A stretch of 64,000 bases of DNA from an uncultured Agathobaculum sp. Lineage in GTDB: Bacteria; Bacillota; Clostridia; Oscillospirales; Butyricicoccaceae. The position numbers and the translations under genes are program-made. The DNA lies in the NCBI RefSeq assembly GCF_944384735.1, contig NZ_CALWUN010000002.1, positions 1 through 64,000 of the forward strand, given 5' to 3'. Below the pieces are notes generated by a model. It saw only the letters and a program-made list of their open reading frames with translations, was not told the DNA's origin and did not search any database. Of the stretch, positions 61,052 through 64,000 are shown piece by piece (positions within the stretch are counted from its first letter, which is position 1; each line of letters begins with the position of its first letter).

Positions 61052-63643
61052 TTATAGCATTTTCTTTAACTCGTAAAGCGCGTTGAGCGCTTCGATGGGT
61101 GTCATGGTGTCCACTTGCAGCGCGCGCAGCCGCTGCGCGACCGCGTTGTCTGCCAGTGTTTCCATCGTGATCTGCGGGCCTTCTTCTGTCTCGGTCAATT
61201 CGTGCAGCTCGGGGTGCGGCATGGTGGATTCCAAATCGGCCAGCACCGCCTTGGCGCGCTTGATGACCGCGTTCGGGATACCGGCGAGCTTGGCGACCTC
61301 GATGCCGTAGCTGTCATCCGCGCCGCCACGCACGATCTTGCGCAGGAACGTAATGTCGTCACCGCGCTTTTTGACTGCGATGTTGTAGTTTTTGACGCCA
61401 TCGACCATCTCTTCCAGCACGGTCAGCTCATGGTAGTGCGTGGCAAACAGCGCCCGCGCGCCGACTTTGCGTTTGTTCGCCACATATTCGATCACCGCGC
61501 GGGCGATCGACATGCCGTCGTAGGTCGAGGTGCCGCGGCCGATCTCGTCGAGGATCAGCAGGCTCGATTTGGTCGCGTGCTTGAGGATGTCCGCGACCTC
61601 GCTCATTTCGACCATGAAGGTCGACTGGCCGCTCGCCAGATCGTCCGACGCGCCCACGCGCGTGAATACACGGTCGGCCACGCCGATGTGCGCGGACGAG
61701 GCGGGCACGAACGAGCCGATCTGCGCCATGACGGTGATCAGCGCGACCTGCCGCATATAGGTCGATTTACCAGCCATATTGGGGCCTGTGATGATGGCAA
61801 CGCGGTTTTCGCCGCCATCAAGCACGGTATCATTCGGAATAAACAGGCTGTCAGCCAGCATCTTTTCGACCACCGGATGGCGGCCGTCGTGAATTTCAAT
61901 TTTATCAGAAAAGTCGACAAGCGGACAGGTGTAGTTGTTGTCGCATGCGACCTCGGCCAGCGCGCACAGCACATCGAGCGAGGCGACCGCCTGCGCGGTT
62001 TTCTGCACACGGTGCACCTGATCGGCGATCTGGTCGCGCACCGAAACGAACACCTCGTATTCCAGCGCGGTCAGGCGCTCCTGCGCGCCAAGCACCGTGC
62101 TTTCGAGCGCTTTGAGTTCCTCGGTGATGTAGCGCTCACCGTTTGCGAGCGTCTGCTTGCGGATGTAATGGTCGGGCACCGCGTCGATATTCGACTTGCT
62201 GACCTCGATATAATAGCCGAACACGCGGTTATAGCCGATTTTCAGCTTGCTGATGCCGGTTTTCTCGCGCTCAGTCTGTTCGATCTCCGCGATTTTGCCC
62301 TTGCCGCCGGATGCAAGGTCGCGCAGGTAGTCGATCTCCTCGTTGTAGCCCGTGCGGATCATACCGCCCTCGCGCAGCAGGATGGGCGGCTCATCGACGA
62401 TGGACAGCTCGACCAGCGCGTGGATATCCTCCAAAAGATCCATGTTAGCCGTGATCTCACGCAGCATGGGCTGTGTAAACTGCGCCGCCTGTGCGCGGAT
62501 CTCGGGCAGGCACTCGATGGCGGCGGACAGCGCGCGCAAATCTCGGCAGTTCGCCGTGCCGTAGGTGATACGGCCAATCAGCCGTTCCATATCGAATACC
62601 TTTTTGAGCGCGTCGGTCAAAGCGCTGCGTGCAATCACGTCGTCGCACAGCGCGCCGACCGCCTGTTGACGGCGCACAATGTGCAGCGGGTTATACAGCG
62701 GCTTTTCCAGCCACTGACGAATGAGGCGCGAACCCATCGCTGTTCTGGTGCGGTCGAGCACCCAAAGCAGCGTCCCCTTTTTCTCTTTGGTGCGCATGGT
62801 CTCACATAATTCCAAATTGCGCCGTGCAATCAGGTCAAGCTCCATGAACTGCCCCTGATGATAGACCTGCAAATGGTTCAGCGCCGTCAGGCTGGCTTGC
62901 TGCGTCTGTTCCAGATAATCGAGCAGGCCGCCCAGGCACTGGATGGTCTGCGGCAAATCGGTCAGCCCCTGTGCATCGAAATCCTCGATACGGAAATGCG
63001 TGCGAATACGCTCTGCGGCGCGCTGCATATCAAAGCATTCGTCCGGCATCGGTTCGATCAGCGCTTCCAGCCGTTCCTTGAGGAAGGCCAGAAACGCATC
63101 TGCTGTTGCGGCTGCGCCGCCGACCAGCACCTCGCGCGGCGAAAAACGCCCGAACTCGCTGGCAATTTCCTGCCAGTTGCCCGAACCCGTCGCGTAGACT
63201 TCACCCGTTGTAATATCGGCAAAGCACACGCCAATGCCGCCTTGTTCTGCATAGACACAGCTGAGAAAGTTGTTGCGTTCCTCCTCGAGCATGGATGCCT
63301 CAACAACCGTGCCGGGCGTGACGCGCCGCACGATCTCGCGCTTGACCAGCCCTTTGGCAAGCTTGGGGTCCTCAACCTGCTCACAAATCGCAATCTTATA
63401 GCCCTTGCGCACCAGCTTTGCGATATAACTCTCCGCGCTGTGGTACGGCACGCCGCACATCGGCGCGCGTTCCTCCAGCCCGCAGTCGCGGCCGGTCAGC
63501 GTCAGTTCGAGCTCGCGGGAAACCAGCTTGGCATCCTCAAAAAACATCTCATAGAAATCGCCCAGACGGTAAAACAGGATATAATCCTTGTTTTTGTTCT
63601 TGATCTCAAAGTATTGCTTCATCATGGGCGTGAGTTCGGCCAT
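61052..63643 (-). CDS. mutS: DNA mismatch repair protein MutS
   Basis: An 863-residue mismatch recognition ATPase. The mismatch contact Phe-x-Glu is in YRLGDFYEMFFEDAK, the core and clamp lie in the middle, and the C-terminal ATPase has GPNMAGKSTYMRQVALI, LILDEIGRGTSTYDGMSIA and ATHYHELT. Length is typical. It is 31 nt ahead of mutL. Confidence 0.97.
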   Translation of the reverse strand: MAELTPMMKQYFEIKNKNKDYILFYRLGDFYEMFFEDAKLVSRELELTLTGRDCGLEERAPMCGVPYHSAESYIAKLVRKGYKIAICEQVEDPKLAKGLVKREIVRRVTPGTVVEASMLEEERNNFLSCVYAEQGGIGVCFADITTGEVYATGSGNWQEIASEFGRFSPREVLVGGAAATADAFLAFLKERLEALIEPMPDECFDMQRAAERIRTHFRIEDFDAQGLTDLPQTIQCLGGLLDYLEQTQQASLTALNHLQVYHQGQFMELDLIARRNLELCETMRTKEKKGTLLWVLDRTRTAMGSRLIRQWLEKPLYNPLHIVRRQQAVGALCDDVIARSALTDALKKVFDMERLIGRITYGTANCRDLRALSAAIECLPEIRAQAAQFTQPMLREITANMDLLEDIHALVELSIVDEPPILLREGGMIRTGYNEEIDYLRDLASGGKGKIAEIEQTEREKTGISKLKIGYNRVFGYYIEVSKSNIDAVPDHYIRKQTLANGERYITEELKALESTVLGAQERLTALEYEVFVSVRDQIADQVHRVQKTAQAVASLDVLCALAEVACDNNYTCPLVDFSDKIEIHDGRHPVVEKMLADSLFIPNDTVLDGGENRVAIITGPNMAGKSTYMRQVALITVMAQIGSFVPASSAHIGVADRVFTRVGASDDLASGQSTFMVEMSEVADILKHATKSSLLILDEIGRGTSTYDGMSIARAVIEYVANKRKVGARALFATHYHELTVLEEMVDGVKNYNIAVKKRGDDITFLRKIVRGGADDSYGIEVAKLAGIPNAVIKRAKAVLADLESTMPHPELHELTETEEGPQITMETLADNAVAQRLRALQVDTMTPIEALNALYELKKML

Positions 63644-63658
63644 GGCGTTTCCCTCTTT

Positions 63659-64000
63659 CTATTTTTTCTGCGCAAACAGACAGCGCAGACTGGTTTTCTC
63701 AATTGTCGCTTGAATGAATGAGCCGATGGTGATGCCCTCGCCGCGCACGCAGACCAGCAGGTTGCCCTCGGTGCGCGCGGTGAACGGGTAATCCGGCCCC
63801 TTGGCCGTACCGTCGATCAGCAGGCGCAGCGTCTTGCCCTGATAGGCGGCCTGCCGCCGGGCAACGATCTCATCCTGCGCTTTGAGCAAACGCTCAAAGC
63901 GGTTTTGTTTCTCCTGCGGGGTCGCGTTTTCCTCATAGGACGCGGCGGGCGTGCCCGTGCGCGGCGAATACAGGAAGGTAAAGAGCAGGTCGAACTGCAC
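63659..64000 (-). CDS. miaB: tRNA-2-methylthio-N6-dimethylallyladenosine synthase MiaB, C-terminal part
   Basis: The last 113 codons of a gene cut by the right window edge. FTFLYSPRTGTPAAS is the late radical-SAM barrel strand characteristic of MiaB, followed by a TRAM domain (about 55-113) with VRGEGITIGSFIQATI. It methylthiolates the same tRNA base that MiaA prenylates. The stop lies 15 nt before mutS. Confidence 0.9.
   Translation of the reverse strand: MQFDLLFTFLYSPRTGTPAASYEENATPQEKQNRFERLLKAQDEIVARRQAAYQGKTLRLLIDGTAKGPDYPFTARTEGNLLVCVRGEGITIGSFIQATIEKTSLRCLFAQKK

Noticed and set aside
1..64000. CRISPR arrays, insertion sequences, phage genes, rRNA
   Set aside because: No regular direct repeats, transposase, integrase or rRNA sequence were seen in reading through the window.

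Overview
The window is chromosomal DNA from a Gram-positive, low-redundancy but G+C-rich anaerobe of the class Clostridia, most likely an Oscillospirales/Butyricicoccaceae-type gut bacterium (lineage is inference). Support: RNase M5, SepF, DivIVA, a RibU/FMN-riboswitch unit, a T-box in front of alaS, a YtrA-type GntR regulator with an ABC transporter, an SLH-domain protein, an ydcC-alr-ndoA style gene order and strong AGGAGG ribosome binding sites. No rRNA, CRISPR, insertion sequence, phage or transposase was seen. One tRNA (Ser, anticodon CGA) is present.

Layout. 1-3.2 kb (minus): AI-2E-type permease, small membrane protein, exonuclease, DUF2461 protein. 3.4-7.9 kb: divergent amidase and a plus-strand group nnrD - lipoprotein - alr - mazF, then an unrecognised ORF. 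7.85-11.1 kb: DUF1015 protein (minus) and ptsI (plus). 11.4-16.5 kb (plus): a compact unit YbjN-domain protein - GNAT protein - 947-residue protein with two HipA/PI-kinase-like domains - AraC regulator; this is the most novel part of the window. 16.5-28.4 kb (minus): rarA; ECF sigma factor with DUF4179 membrane partner; a MacAB-like exporter (HlyD adaptor, ATPase, permease) ending in an SLH protein; a small P-loop kinase; SPFH/NfeD pair. 28.6-33.3 kb: CpXC protein, 10-11 TM permease, DEAD-box helicase, phosphodiester glycosidase-like protein, tRNA-Ser. 33.4-35.8 kb: divergent AraC regulator and MATE exporter. 35.8-45 kb (plus): T-box-alaS, HIT protein, comEC, holA, rnmV, FMN riboswitch-ribU, metallophosphatase. 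45.2-49.1 kb (minus): GntR - two membrane proteins - ABC ATPase - secreted protein, under a promoter covered by a perfect palindrome.

49.1-64 kb (minus): a long housekeeping array read as miaB (cut by the window edge) - mutS - mutL - miaA - hfq - HlyD-like - yggS - sepF - yggT - divIVA - ileS - lspA - rluD - HAD phosphatase. It joins mismatch repair, tRNA modification, RNA chaperone and cell division genes with small spacings, and is broken by terminator-like hairpins after yggT, after ileS and at the end of the HAD gene.

Function calls come from recognised motifs and gene order read by eye; no database search was run. Start codons were chosen by ribosome binding sites, which often moved them inward from the longest open frame and revealed several TTG, GTG and one probable CTG start.
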